10,537 nucleotides of DNA from contig JADGJH010001345.1 in NCBI GenBank assembly GCA_027596945.1, positions 1 to 10,537 on the forward strand, written 5' to 3'. The stretch comes from Physocladia obscura (taxonomy: Eukaryota > Chytridiomycota > Chytridiomycetes > Chytridiales > Chytriomycetaceae). Shown one piece after another: positions 1 through 7,589 of the stretch; the stretch's first letter is position 1; every line of letters begins with the position of its first letter. A model generated the notes under the pieces. The model was not told the origin of the DNA. It ran no database searches and saw only the letters and a list, made by a program, of their open reading frames with translations. The position numbers and the translations under genes are program-made.

Positions 1-79
1 ACAAAGAATGGATGGATTATTTTATTTGGCAGTGAATTATTCCAGACTGTTGCCACTGGTCATGGAATTTTAACACTAT

Positions 80-550
80 CCCTTCTGCAAAGGGGTCACC
101 CTCACTATTGGATTTGCCACTGACCCAGCCTGTTGCGCCGTGTGTCTCCTCTTCAAGCTCTTCACCAGCTTCCCCATGGCACCGAATGCCCCCCTCTTTT
201 TACTCCCTTCCAGTTGTCCCTTCTCGTGCGACTTCCTCATCGACTTGATCTGTTTGCTTCTCCCCGCCATTGGAGAAAACCCCAACAACGATGTGGGACA
301 CAGCTTTTGCATTGGGGGCGCAACTGCAGCAGCAAATCTAGGATACACCGAATACGAAACTCAAGCGCTGGGACAATGGGCATCTGATGCATGCCAGGCG
401 TACCTCCAACTGGATATCAAACGACGCGTTAGCCTGGCGGCCAGGCTGAGCTCTCCTCTCGCTTGGCCCCTGGTTGGACACCTCACAAGCTTGGTTGGGT
501 GTCTTTGCAACATCCCGTCTGCCCACGTTTTGCCCAACCTTATTCCTTGA
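80..550 (+). pseudogene. Tyrosine recombinase C-terminal fragment (DIRS/Crypton-like mobile element), inactivated
   Basis: The frame opens after a TAA at 71-73 and runs to a stop near 550, and it contains the C-terminal catalytic half of a tyrosine recombinase. Visible pieces are an acidic-proline stretch (LLLPAIGENPN), the H-x-x-R box read as GHSFCIGGAT (His at 299-301), a late box LGQWASDA (Trp at 377-379), and the region where the nucleophile is expected, AYLQLDIKRR (Tyr at 401-403). Family members have Arg in the HSFRIG box; here the codon at 308-310 is TGC (Cys), so a catalytic arginine is lost. The N-terminal half, with the first catalytic Arg, is not in the window. Several other expected Arg positions read Cys or Gln. 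No intact start or flanking reverse transcriptase is visible. The element class (DIRS-like retroelement, Crypton or other) cannot be settled from this piece. Confidence 0.72.
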
Positions 551-559
551 ACAATTTGA

Positions 560-827
560 CCCAGCTTGTTGATTGTTTGCTTTTATCAACTACCCATAAA
601 TAGAGCTGATTTTATCATTTAACTTTATTGAAATAAACTAAGAACAACAGATTTGTAATGATTTTGCATTATTAGTATTTGTCTTGATTCTGCCCCATAT
701 GAATGGGATCAATAATGAAAATTTTACCCATTTTGCCATTTTGCAAAATTAGATTGTGAACAAACAGTTTATTTTTTTTATTTGAGAAGAAATAATTAAA
801 TCTTAAATTAATGAAGAAAAATTTAAT
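560..827. other. AT-rich stretch without a gene
   Basis: This stretch is AT-rich, with poly-T and poly-A tracts and no long open frame, and I found no CG dinucleotide in it. I see no RNA gene, terminal repeat or conserved motif. Confidence 0.5.
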
Positions 828-1736
828 TTACAGTACTTGTTTTGTAACACACACCTCTAACAACAGAGTTGCATATAATTCAACATCTCTGTTTTGGCTT
901 TGATTAATTATTTGACTTTTGATTGGTGTCTTTGACTTTGGCACAATGGGATTCAGCTTTGACAGAGGCAAAATCACTGAAACTAATGATTTGTTGCAAG
1001 TTGTAGGCTTTAGTGGAGCAATCAGGAGATCTGGGATCTCCTCCAGCTTTACCATTTCAAAGGCCACTTTGAATTCCACTTTCTGTGTTTCCAAGGCTTT
1101 CTGACCAGATTCCCAAGCAAATTTGCAATGCATGGCTTGGGTTTCTATGGTGCTGGGGGCAATTTTTGGAATTTTTGAGGAAATTTTTTGAGGGCTTTTT
1201 TGGGGGGGAAACAGCGCTGTTGCCAGATATTGGCTGGAGTTGAGGCTGCTGTGGTTTTGGTAAGTTTTCCATCAGCATAATAAGTGCTGAAAACTTTTCC
1301 ATTAATTCGATCTCCCCTTCTTCCTGGCTCTTTTCCATGCAGTCCAAAAACTGTGTCATAATGAAAGTTATCATTGAAATGATCGCTTTCATGAGCTTTG
1401 CCAGCACATTTTTGAAGGTAAGTTGGTCTTGCAGCATACAGTCCTCTTCTAATACACATCTCTTCAAGTTTCTTTGGGTGTGTCAATTTCAAATTTTTTT
1501 TTTTTTTTTTCCTTTTATATTTTTATATTTCAAACCTGCATCATAACCTTCAAATCATCTGCCAACTCTTTCATTAAATTATCCATTGGAACATAGCTAG
1601 CATGATTTGCTACCATTTCTTCCTCCTGAGTCATTGTTGCCAACTTCATTTCCATATTCAAGACATCCAGCAGCTCTCTTGGATCAGCAGCCGACCCTCC
1701 CATGCTACGCGTCGGCCTAACAGATAAAATATGCAT
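828..1736 (-). other. Unassigned region of broken open frames, possibly retroelement gag-like relic
   Basis: On the minus strand three consecutive open stretches lie in different frames. From 1703 (ATG after a TCTGTTAG acceptor-like site) to 1530 comes a Met- and Glu-rich, Cys-free helical peptide. From 1467 to 1057 comes a helical, acidic peptide (MEKSQEEGEIELMEKFSAL) followed by a Pro/Gln/Lys-rich tail. From 1133 to 828 comes a Lys-rich stretch. A poly-A tract (1493-1511 on the minus strand) and frame shifts separate them. The helical-then-basic, low-complexity order resembles retroelement gag proteins, but I see no zinc knuckle, protease or polymerase. The 560-1200 part lacks CpG, like the other repeat-derived DNA here. 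It could also be a fast-evolving host gene downstream of the flavoprotein gene. I do not recognise a family. Confidence 0.2.
1493..1511. repeat. Poly-T tract
   Basis: An uninterrupted run of T of roughly 16-17 bases follows a TTCAAA context. On the minus strand it is an A-tract between two weakly coding-looking stretches, and it could be the A-tail of a retroposed copy. No target-site duplication was identified. Confidence 0.6.
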
Positions 1737-1775
1737 TTAGAGTCCTTTATAGAAACAAGAATATTTAGATATCAG

Positions 1776-3582
1776 TCACCAAGGTGGAATTTGATTTAGT
1801 AACTTGAGAGTGCGCCAATCGAGACGATCAACAGCGTGTTTGATCTCATCGTCTGTGACAGTGAAGTCTTTGAATTGCCAATTTGGCATAGATTCGAGAA
1901 TATCACGCATTTTGAGAACGCGGAGACAGTAAATTAATCCACCGACATGTTGGGCACGAAAAATACTCGTTGGTGGTGGGGCATTCAGCACTGTAAAAAA
2001 TTAGATAAAAATATTCTATTAAAACTGAGGAGCAAACCTGCATCTGCAATTTGGTCAACAGGGATATCAGTGATGTAGTAAGATCTTCCAATTTGTTCGC
2101 GACTAATAAGACCACCCATAAGAGCTTCAAATAATGTGAAACTGTCTCCTCGAAAAAACATTTTTTCTTTGCTGTACGTCATCTTTGCCAACTGAACATC
2201 ACTGTTTCCAACTGTTTCTGAAATTGCGCTGACAAAAGAGTCGCTGATCTGTCCAAATATTGGGAGTTCTGAATCATGAATACGGCCACGGCGGCTATTT
2301 CGTTCGACTGTAAGGGCAAGTGCACGAGCTGCAACTAAACCTGAGTTTGCTCCTCTGAGCCAATGTGAGAGATTCGGCTAGTACCTACAAACGTTGCATA
2401 ATAAGAATAATAATACCTTCCAGGCCAAAAATTAACACGCATTGCGGCATCGCCAATCAAACACACAGCCGTGTTGTGTTTGAGCAAAAAACGCAGTGGC
2501 GACCACGACATGTTGATTGAAATAGGTGTGATAGTGCTTACAAACTCTTTTGGGATATTATAAAGTCCAATTCCATTGCGAATTACTTCAAAGAGCTTTG
2601 GAACTTTCGTTTGAACCTCTTCAAGAGTAGTACGTTGCCTAATCTGATCAAATTCACTTCTACTGACACGGATATTTAGAAACCCACGCCGGCCGTTCAA
2701 ATCATTGACAAGATAACGCGTTTGAGACACTGTTATGCAGACACCGAGAGGTTGGTTGATTGAAGGATGTGTTTCTGGGATATTAAATGCAACGCCAAGC
2801 GCCTGAATGTTTAACACAAGTTTAACACGATCGTTCAATGAACGACAATCACAGAGTGAACTAACATGATCAACGCCCAAGACACAGACTGGAGGAAAGT
2901 AAGTTTGACGAACAAGTGAGTTTCCACCATCAGCGCCAACCAATAAATCAATACTGTCAAGACTGTAGTCGGCAGGGAAGCTATAAAAACAGAAAAGATT
3001 CAATAATAAAAAATCTCCATAATGAACACACTTTTCACATCTGAAAGAGATGAATGACGAGTATTTTTCGTGCTGAACAACATCAAGCAGCAAATCTTCC
3101 AACTCAACGATCGGCATATTCAGCGAAGTTGGCCACACGCGACCCATTCTCTTCTGCGCAGTCAAATCCTTGAATCTTTGACGAATAGTGTCGTTGAACA
3201 ATTCCAAATTCTGATCCTGGATTGTAATGACTTGTGGCCGTCTAATATTTGGAGGAGAATCCATCTCAGAGCGCCAGGCAACTTTTGTGTCATCCCCCGC
3301 GAGTTTGCGATGTTCGCAAATAAACACGATGCTTTGGCAGCATGCAAGACTGCTCGTTCTTTTTGGAATTTTGAGTAATGTGTTTGGTCCCACAGCCTGC
3401 CAGTTTGTTGTCGAATTGACTTGTTTCAGTCTCCCATCCCAAATCGTCACATGAACATATTCGTTGCTTAATTTGACGCGCTTTTCAGAGAATAAATCCA
3501 GCAAATGCGTTACGAACGATAATCCACTGGGTCCAGCGCCCACGACGTGGATGGTCAACGGACGTTCTCTCTCACCACTCAT
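1776..3582 (-). CDS. FAD-dependent monooxygenase-like protein, four exons, 548 aa
   Basis: Exons are 3582-3032, 2980-2417, 2354-2038 and 1990-1776, joined by GT-AG introns of 51, 62 and 47 nt with consistent phases (2, 2, 1). The protein starts with a Rossmann FAD-binding motif GAGPSG at residues 15-20, has the DG motif VGADGGNS at about 198-205, and the GD motif CLIGDAA at about 357-363 followed by NFWPGRGANSG, which spans the second splice junction. This order is typical of class A flavoprotein hydroxylases and related FAD enzymes, which oxygenate small molecules using NAD(P)H. The substrate is unknown. A stretch near residues 55-95 is longer than I expect from the family and may be an insertion. 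The first intron is a multiple of three without stops, so reading through adds 17 residues (FISF..FYSF). The C-terminus ends in NQIPPW. No signal peptide is visible. A TATAAA polyadenylation-like signal lies at 1746-1751. Confidence 0.85.
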
Positions 3583-3600
3583 TAATTCAACCTGAAAAAA
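3583..3600 (-). promoter_or_regulatory. Splice-acceptor-like site 9 nt before the flavoprotein start (candidate spliced-leader site)
   Basis: On the minus strand the sequence AATTTTTTCAG/GTTGAATTAATG places a strong U-rich AG acceptor (G at 3592) nine bases before the ATG at 3582. I see no matching donor nearby upstream. Nematode-type trans-splice sites look like this, but a 5' UTR intron is also possible. A short upstream ATG frame (ATGGATGGAGAT..) ends before the start and would be removed by such splicing. Confidence 0.45.
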
Positions 3601-3890
3601 TTTTGCAACTTCAAAGAATCTCCATCCATTTCGAATGAAAAAAATTTTTTAAGTAGATATTCACCAGAACTCAAGAAACTAAACACTTAATAAACAAATA
3701 TTATTCTTTTTCAATGTAACTAATCGCGAAAAAAAGGAGAAAAAAAAACAACTAAAAACCATTACATGTTATTTTCATTTGTTCGTTGGGGTTTCGACAC
3801 AAAAGATTCAGAAACATCGCAAATACATCAAATGGAATTTGCTCCAACTCAATAGCTTTGCGGCTTTTGATTGATTGCTTTATATTTTTG
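3600..3890. other. Divergent intergenic region between flavoprotein gene and possible plus-strand exons
   Basis: The stretch is AT-rich with A and T tracts but keeps several CpGs. On the plus strand a 29-codon frame opens with ATG at 3766 (MLFSFVRWGFDTKD...) and ends at TAG 3853-3855. It has a coding-like look but no usable GT donor in the right phase to reach the next exon. It probably contains the promoter for the minus-strand flavoprotein gene; no TATA box can be singled out in such AT-rich DNA. Confidence 0.3.
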
Positions 3891-3893
3891 CAG

Positions 3894-4034
3894 TGATGAA
3901 AAATCCGTGGATGTTATTTTCCGATCTTTAATTTTCGCTCCTTATACACCAGAAAAAAGGTATACGCCATGTTTTTCTTTGCAACAGCTCCTTTGATCTG
4001 TTTGTCAGGTCAAAAAATAAATCAGAATAGTAAT
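3894..4034 (+). CDS. Possible small plus-strand gene, C-terminal exons only
   Basis: A U-rich acceptor (TATATTTTTGCAG, ending 3893) is followed by a stop-free stretch reading DEKSVDVIFRSLIFAPY then TPEK. A GT donor after the AAAAAAG run near 3960 and a TTTGTCAG acceptor near 4008 define a 49-nt intron, a typical size here, joining in phase to RSKNKSE and a TAG. An inner acceptor (GCAACAG) would add seven in-frame residues (SSFDLFV). The stretch keeps CpGs, as the confirmed genes do, while the DNA just downstream does not. I cannot place the upstream exon or the start codon, and I recognise no family. It may be the 3' end of a short gene divergent from the flavoprotein gene, or chance. Confidence 0.3.
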
Positions 4035-5460
4035 TGAGATTTAACTTCTTACCCTTGCAATGATCTGAATGACACTTCTGAAATATTTTGCCACAGACAG
4101 TGATCATATTATGTCGATGGTTAGAGATATGTTATATTTTTTCAAAGTCATACTTTGACTCCAATGGAATCATACAACTCAATAGTTTTATTTTCCATTT
4201 TTAACACTATCCTCCCACTGTTTGTGTTTAAAAAAAAAAAAAAAATAATGTGGGAGCACAATTACAACTAGTGACATTTACAATGTCGTTGGTAAAGTGT
4301 CATTGGTTGGTAACTTGCAAATTTTTAGAAAACCTTAAGACAATAGCTATAACTTATATAACATATTATATAAATAATACATTTATCAAAATTTTATAAA
4401 ATAATGGTTTTGACACTTTTTTCTCCTTGAAGTAAGTCATTTATGATTGGAAAATTTTTAAAAATTGAATAAGTAAATAAAAACACAAATTTAAACCACA
4501 TTTTCAACTGTGACAATGCTGTTTTGTAGTTTTGCAGCTTTCATGTTACCAAAAGATGATTTCTGAAAAAATCAAGGTCCAACACAAAGTGAACTGGTTC
4601 CTGTTTTGTGGTGGGGGGGTTTTTTTTGTTGAATTGGAACTACAAAACTATGAACTACAGCAGATCATTCCTTTGCAGAAATGCTGTTTTATAAAAATAG
4701 TCATTACTAATTTTAGTTATCCACATCAAAACCATTTGTAAAATTTGAAACAAATATTTCAAGCAAACAAACCTGAATCCTTTGCTTTTGTGAGAAGAAT
4801 CACTTGAAATTGGAGTTTTGCACTTGTGCTTCTATTTGGTGACTTCTTTAAGTATTGGGCAAGGCTCAAAGCTGGTCTATCAGCCAAAGCTGACATCAGC
4901 CAAACCTAGACCCTGCAACATCTGCATCAAATAATTAAGACTCTCCTCAATTTCTATTTATGATTCTGTATAACAAGGATTTTTAGTAGAATTCTTATTT
5001 CTTTATCATAGATTTATATTTCTCAAAATCCTCTATTGTAAAAATTCTAAAGTCTTTAAAATAAATCTTGTCATTTTCCTCCCTACATAAAACTCTTTTA
5101 TTGCATTAATACAAAGCTTCTGTTTAATGACAGAAAGGTAAGTCCACTGTTGTTTCTTTACCTTTTAGTGATTTGAACAATTTTTTTAATAAAGAGTGAA
5201 TTCATTCTTCACTTAAACAATGTTGAAAACTTGGAGATCTTGATTAACGTTTACTATTTTTTGGATTTTTTCCTGAAAAACTTTTAAAATCTTTGGTTTG
5301 AAGTTTTCAGCCAAACAAAAATATTAATAAACAAGAAAAATGTCTGTGACTTTGTGTGTATTTTAAGTATTAAAAACCTGCAAGACAAAAATATTGCAAA
5401 AAGAAATATAAAGTAGAACAAAATGCAGAATGTTTGACACAGCATAACAAACAAGAACAA
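4035..5460. other. Long AT-rich intergenic region, nearly CpG-free
   Basis: There is no supportable gene. I found no CG dinucleotide between about 4290 and 5248. Small structures include a 7-bp inverted repeat CTCCCAC/GTGGGAG (4212-4218 and 4250-4256) around an A-run, an 11-bp inverted repeat GTTTTGTAGTT/AACTACAAAAC (4521-4531 and 4638-4648), and a G7-T9 run near 4613-4628. A 69-codon plus-strand frame at 4532-4741 has no recognisable features. A donor/acceptor-looking pair (AAAG/GTAAGT near 5137 and CCTTTTAG near 5169) has no coding sequence around it. Confidence 0.5.
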
Positions 5461-5463
5461 AAA

Positions 5464-5508
5464 TTTTATTATTATTATCATTATTATTACTATTATTATT
5501 ATTATATT
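5464..5508. repeat. (ATT)n microsatellite, imperfect
   Basis: About fourteen tandem TTA/ATT units run here, with single-base interruptions (ATC, ACT). The repeat marks a sharp switch from CpG-free AT-rich DNA on its left to CpG-containing DNA that begins with CCGG at 5510. Confidence 0.9.
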
Positions 5509-5550
5509 TCCGGTTGGACTTTTTCGGTCGAAATCCCGTTATACCTGTAC

Positions 5551-6223
5551 ATGCCACCTGGCCGGCCAATTTTCAAGTCACCATCACCAATACTTTGTGG
5601 TATATATTACATCAATTCGTTGTCGCACAACTGCAAACTCGGAAAGAATACTTATAAAGTAAGGTCGGGTTGGTCGACAACAAAAGCTGCCAGAACAGAA
5701 ACTGTATTTGGAATATTTGAAATGAGCTGGATTGAAATTTTCACTGTGTTTTAATGGATTGACTTTGGGTATACAAAAGTTTGTGAACAGATTAGGCTCG
5801 TGAATTTCCATATCCCATGTGTCAATCTTCGCGGCGGTATCAATAGACGTATGTGATGTCTATTCGGGTTTTCTATTCTCCGCAGTCGTTTCCATAACGG
5901 CTGGTGCTTCTCCTTCATTTCAACTTCGTAAAACGCGATCACAATTTATAATGTTATGATTAGTTTCCTTGCTGCTGACAAAGCTCGAACTTTGAATTGC
6001 ACTGTTGCTTCCATATTTAGAGCAAGTAAACTGGGTAATATTCTTCCAATATTTATTATGATCTCAGTCACCTTTTCTGTAATTGGCTTATCTACAGTTC
6101 TATTCAAGTAATTCAAGTTAGTTTTTGTATTTGAATAGCATTATCAGTGCATTTCCGTTCTACTTGAAGCAAAAGGGAGTCGTGGCACTACTTCTTTCTG
6201 TTGCGAGTGTAACTTTATTTTAG
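5551..6223 (+). CDS. Tentative six-exon membrane protein gene (about 153 aa), unrecognised
   Basis: A phase-consistent chain runs from ATG 5551: exons 5551-5745, 5791-5848, 5886-5927, 5984-6025, 6068-6107 and 6139-6223, with introns of 45, 37, 56, 42 and 31 nt. The donor at 5849 (GTATGTG) is strong; others are weak, and the last intron is unusually short. The product starts MPPGRPIFKSPSPIL and ends in two hydrophobic segments (ITFSVIGLSTVLF, then GVVALLLSVASVTLF at the C-terminus), so a membrane location is likely if the model is right. An AATAAA signal lies at 6238-6243, 15 nt after the stop. The block retains CpG like the confirmed genes. I recognise no family. The minus strand of the same DNA can also be spliced into an open chain ending near 5505 (containing GDGDLKIGRPGGMYRYNG), so strand and exon choice are unsettled. 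Confidence 0.3.
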
Positions 6224-6237
6224 ATAGCAATGCAAGA

Positions 6238-6243
6238 AATAAA
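6238..6243 (+). terminator. Polyadenylation signal AATAAA, plus strand
   Basis: A canonical hexamer, followed by an A-rich stretch, lies 15 nt after the TAG at 6221-6223 of the tentative plus-strand gene. It supports a plus-strand transcript end here, though such hexamers are frequent in AT-rich DNA. Confidence 0.4.
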
Positions 6244-6287
6244 AAAATAATTTCATTCCGTTTTTTCAAATAGCATAAGAGACAACC

Positions 6288-6302
6288 GGTTATAATATAA
6301 CC
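6288..6302. repeat. Perfect 15-bp palindrome between convergent genes
   Basis: GGTTATA-A-TATAACC is a perfect inverted repeat with a one-base centre. It lies 18 bases beyond the QNG1-type stop and in the gap to the tentative plus-strand gene. Its function is unknown; with an AT-rich core it may be chance. Confidence 0.5.
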
Positions 6303-6319
6303 CAACTCATTTCAAAATA

Positions 6320-7460
6320 TCAGAAAAATAATGTTTCCTTATTAATAATTCTGTTGCTTTCTCCCTTTGCATTTGACCTGAAATACAAAGACAGAGTCAA
6401 CGAAGTCAATTTCCATTCTCTCAGTTCATCAATTTTCTTTGATTCATCGAAAATAGCTTCAATTGCGGCAACTCCCGCTGCTCGTAAGCTCGATTCAATT
6501 TGAATTGTGTCATTATCGGCCGCATTACCAAAATCAAAGTTTGATTTAAGTTTTTGCGAAATTTCTTCTGAAACGATGATTACTCCAGAAGATATCAGAT
6601 TTGCAACAACAGCGGGATCAGATGCAAGATTAAGACCTTTAGAAGACTTTACAAGAGCAGGAAATCGACGGTGGACCAAGTTCGCCAGACGTTGAGCTTT
6701 TGTCAAGAAATAAACGTCTGACGAATTTCAAAAAAGTTCATTTAGCAAAGGGCGAAGAAAAACGACAGAAAAGGCTTACCATTTCCATCAACAGATGCGA
6801 CATCTCTGAAACACGGAAAAGCGCTTGACAGAGCATCAACTAATATACTGGCATCAACACCCCCCTTGCACACTGAAGCAATAAAAGCACCAAAGCTCGG
6901 ATATTTTTGGGCAACAAGAACATCGCCGATTTCGTTCAGCACAGATTTGATCAGGGTCGCGAATTCACGCAGCGGGTGGTGTTCCGAAACGGTGACAAAC
7001 GACAGCGATTCATGCTTGACTTCTCGCGAAATTGGAATTTCAAACAGCGACGCGACATCACCCAGAGAAAATTCTTTCAGCCGAAGAGCTGACAAGTTTG
7101 CGTCCGAAATAAAGAGAGCCATTAGTCCGAACCGAATTGTGTCGAAAACGCCGCGATCGATTGCCGCATGAATTTGGCTGCGGAACGAGGAACCCAGCAC
7201 CAACGCACAACCAACACCAAGTACATCCAGTTCAACAACAGTGGAGTCAAATCGCAGCGGAAGTGCAAAAAGATCAGTGCCAGCAAAGCCCAAAACGGCG
7301 GCTGCGCTTCCGGTTGAACGCAGAATCGAAAGGCCTGGCTCCATACGAATCTGTTACGTTTTCATCCTTAAACTTCCAACACATCGTCAATAGTGCTTAC
7401 TTGCCTGAATACCGTGTGGGGTTTTTCCGTCTGAAAACAGCTCGACACACGACTGCGCAT
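6320..7460 (-). CDS. QNG1: Queuosine 5'-phosphate N-glycosylase/hydrolase family (DUF2419, QNG1-type)
   Basis: The secure exons are 7334 (or 7350)-6780 and 6717-6320, joined by a 62-nt intron. The product belongs to the family that releases queuine from queuosine 5'-phosphate so that it can be reused in tRNA anticodons. Family landmarks in order are LPLRFDS, AAIDRGVFDTIRFGLMALF, a VLNEIGDVLVAQKYPSFGAF helix, FPCFRDV, DVYFLTKAQRL (split by the intron), ASDPAVVANLISSGVI with the conserved Asp, and an acidic helix IQIESSLRAAGVAAIEAI. It ends in NKETLFF, like the aromatic family C-terminus. The N-terminus is uncertain. Model A: ATG 7460, exon to 7401, acceptor at 7351, giving 342 aa, close to the human length. 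Model B: the DGKTPHGIQA frame spliced at 7400 to 7335 (SLSILRS), perhaps from ATG 7553 through another intron. Model B reads more naturally; model A has a simpler start. Confidence 0.78.
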
Positions 7461-7502
7461 AGCTCTTTTCAGTATAAACTTTCGGTGTTAGTCTATTGTT
7501 TT

Positions 7503-7510
7503 CTAAAATC
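7503..7510 (-). promoter_or_regulatory. TTTTAG acceptor-like site upstream of QNG1-type gene
   Basis: GGATTTTAG/AAAACAATAG on the minus strand lies 43 nt before the ATG at 7460 and about 80 nt after the thioredoxin polyadenylation signal. The first ATG after it is the model A start. This spacing resembles the downstream trans-splice site of a nematode operon. It could equally be chance inside a model B exon. Confidence 0.3.
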
Positions 7511-7583
7511 CCTTTGAACAACCAGACGAACTCACCAATACTGTTGTTGGCATATTGAAAAAATGTATTCACCAATGTATATA

Positions 7584-7589
7584 TTTATT
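7584..7589 (-). terminator. Polyadenylation signal AATAAA overlapping the thioredoxin stop codon
   Basis: On the minus strand the stop is TGA, and its last A starts AATAAA. The thioredoxin 3' UTR would therefore be very short, ending well before the next gene on the same strand. Confidence 0.6.

Noticed and set aside
67..82. 14-mer TTTTAACACTATCC shared with about 4199-4212
   Set aside because: In 10 kb of AT-rich sequence a shared 14-mer can occur by chance, and similarity does not extend to either side.
76..589. Minus-strand and alternate-frame open stretches over the recombinase relic
   Set aside because: They lie opposite or shifted from the frame with clear recombinase motifs and show no domain of their own.
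3070..3454. Plus-strand open frames of 75-102 codons inside the flavoprotein gene
   Set aside because: They are shadows of the minus-strand exon, which has clear FAD-binding motifs and consistent splicing.
4212..4256. CTCCCAC/GTGGGAG hairpin as a terminator or transposon end
   Set aside because: Only 7 bp of stem with a 31-nt A-rich loop; such pairs are expected by chance and there is no gene next to it.
4521..4648. 11-bp inverted repeat as a miniature transposon
   Set aside because: No flanking target duplication and an internal spacing of about 106 bp without other structure; too short to support.
4532..4741. 69-codon plus-strand frame
   Set aside because: AT-rich composition, no domain, no CpG, no supporting splice or polyadenylation context.
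6507..7171. Plus-strand frames within the queuosine-salvage gene
   Set aside because: They are antisense to exons with strong DUF2419 motifs.
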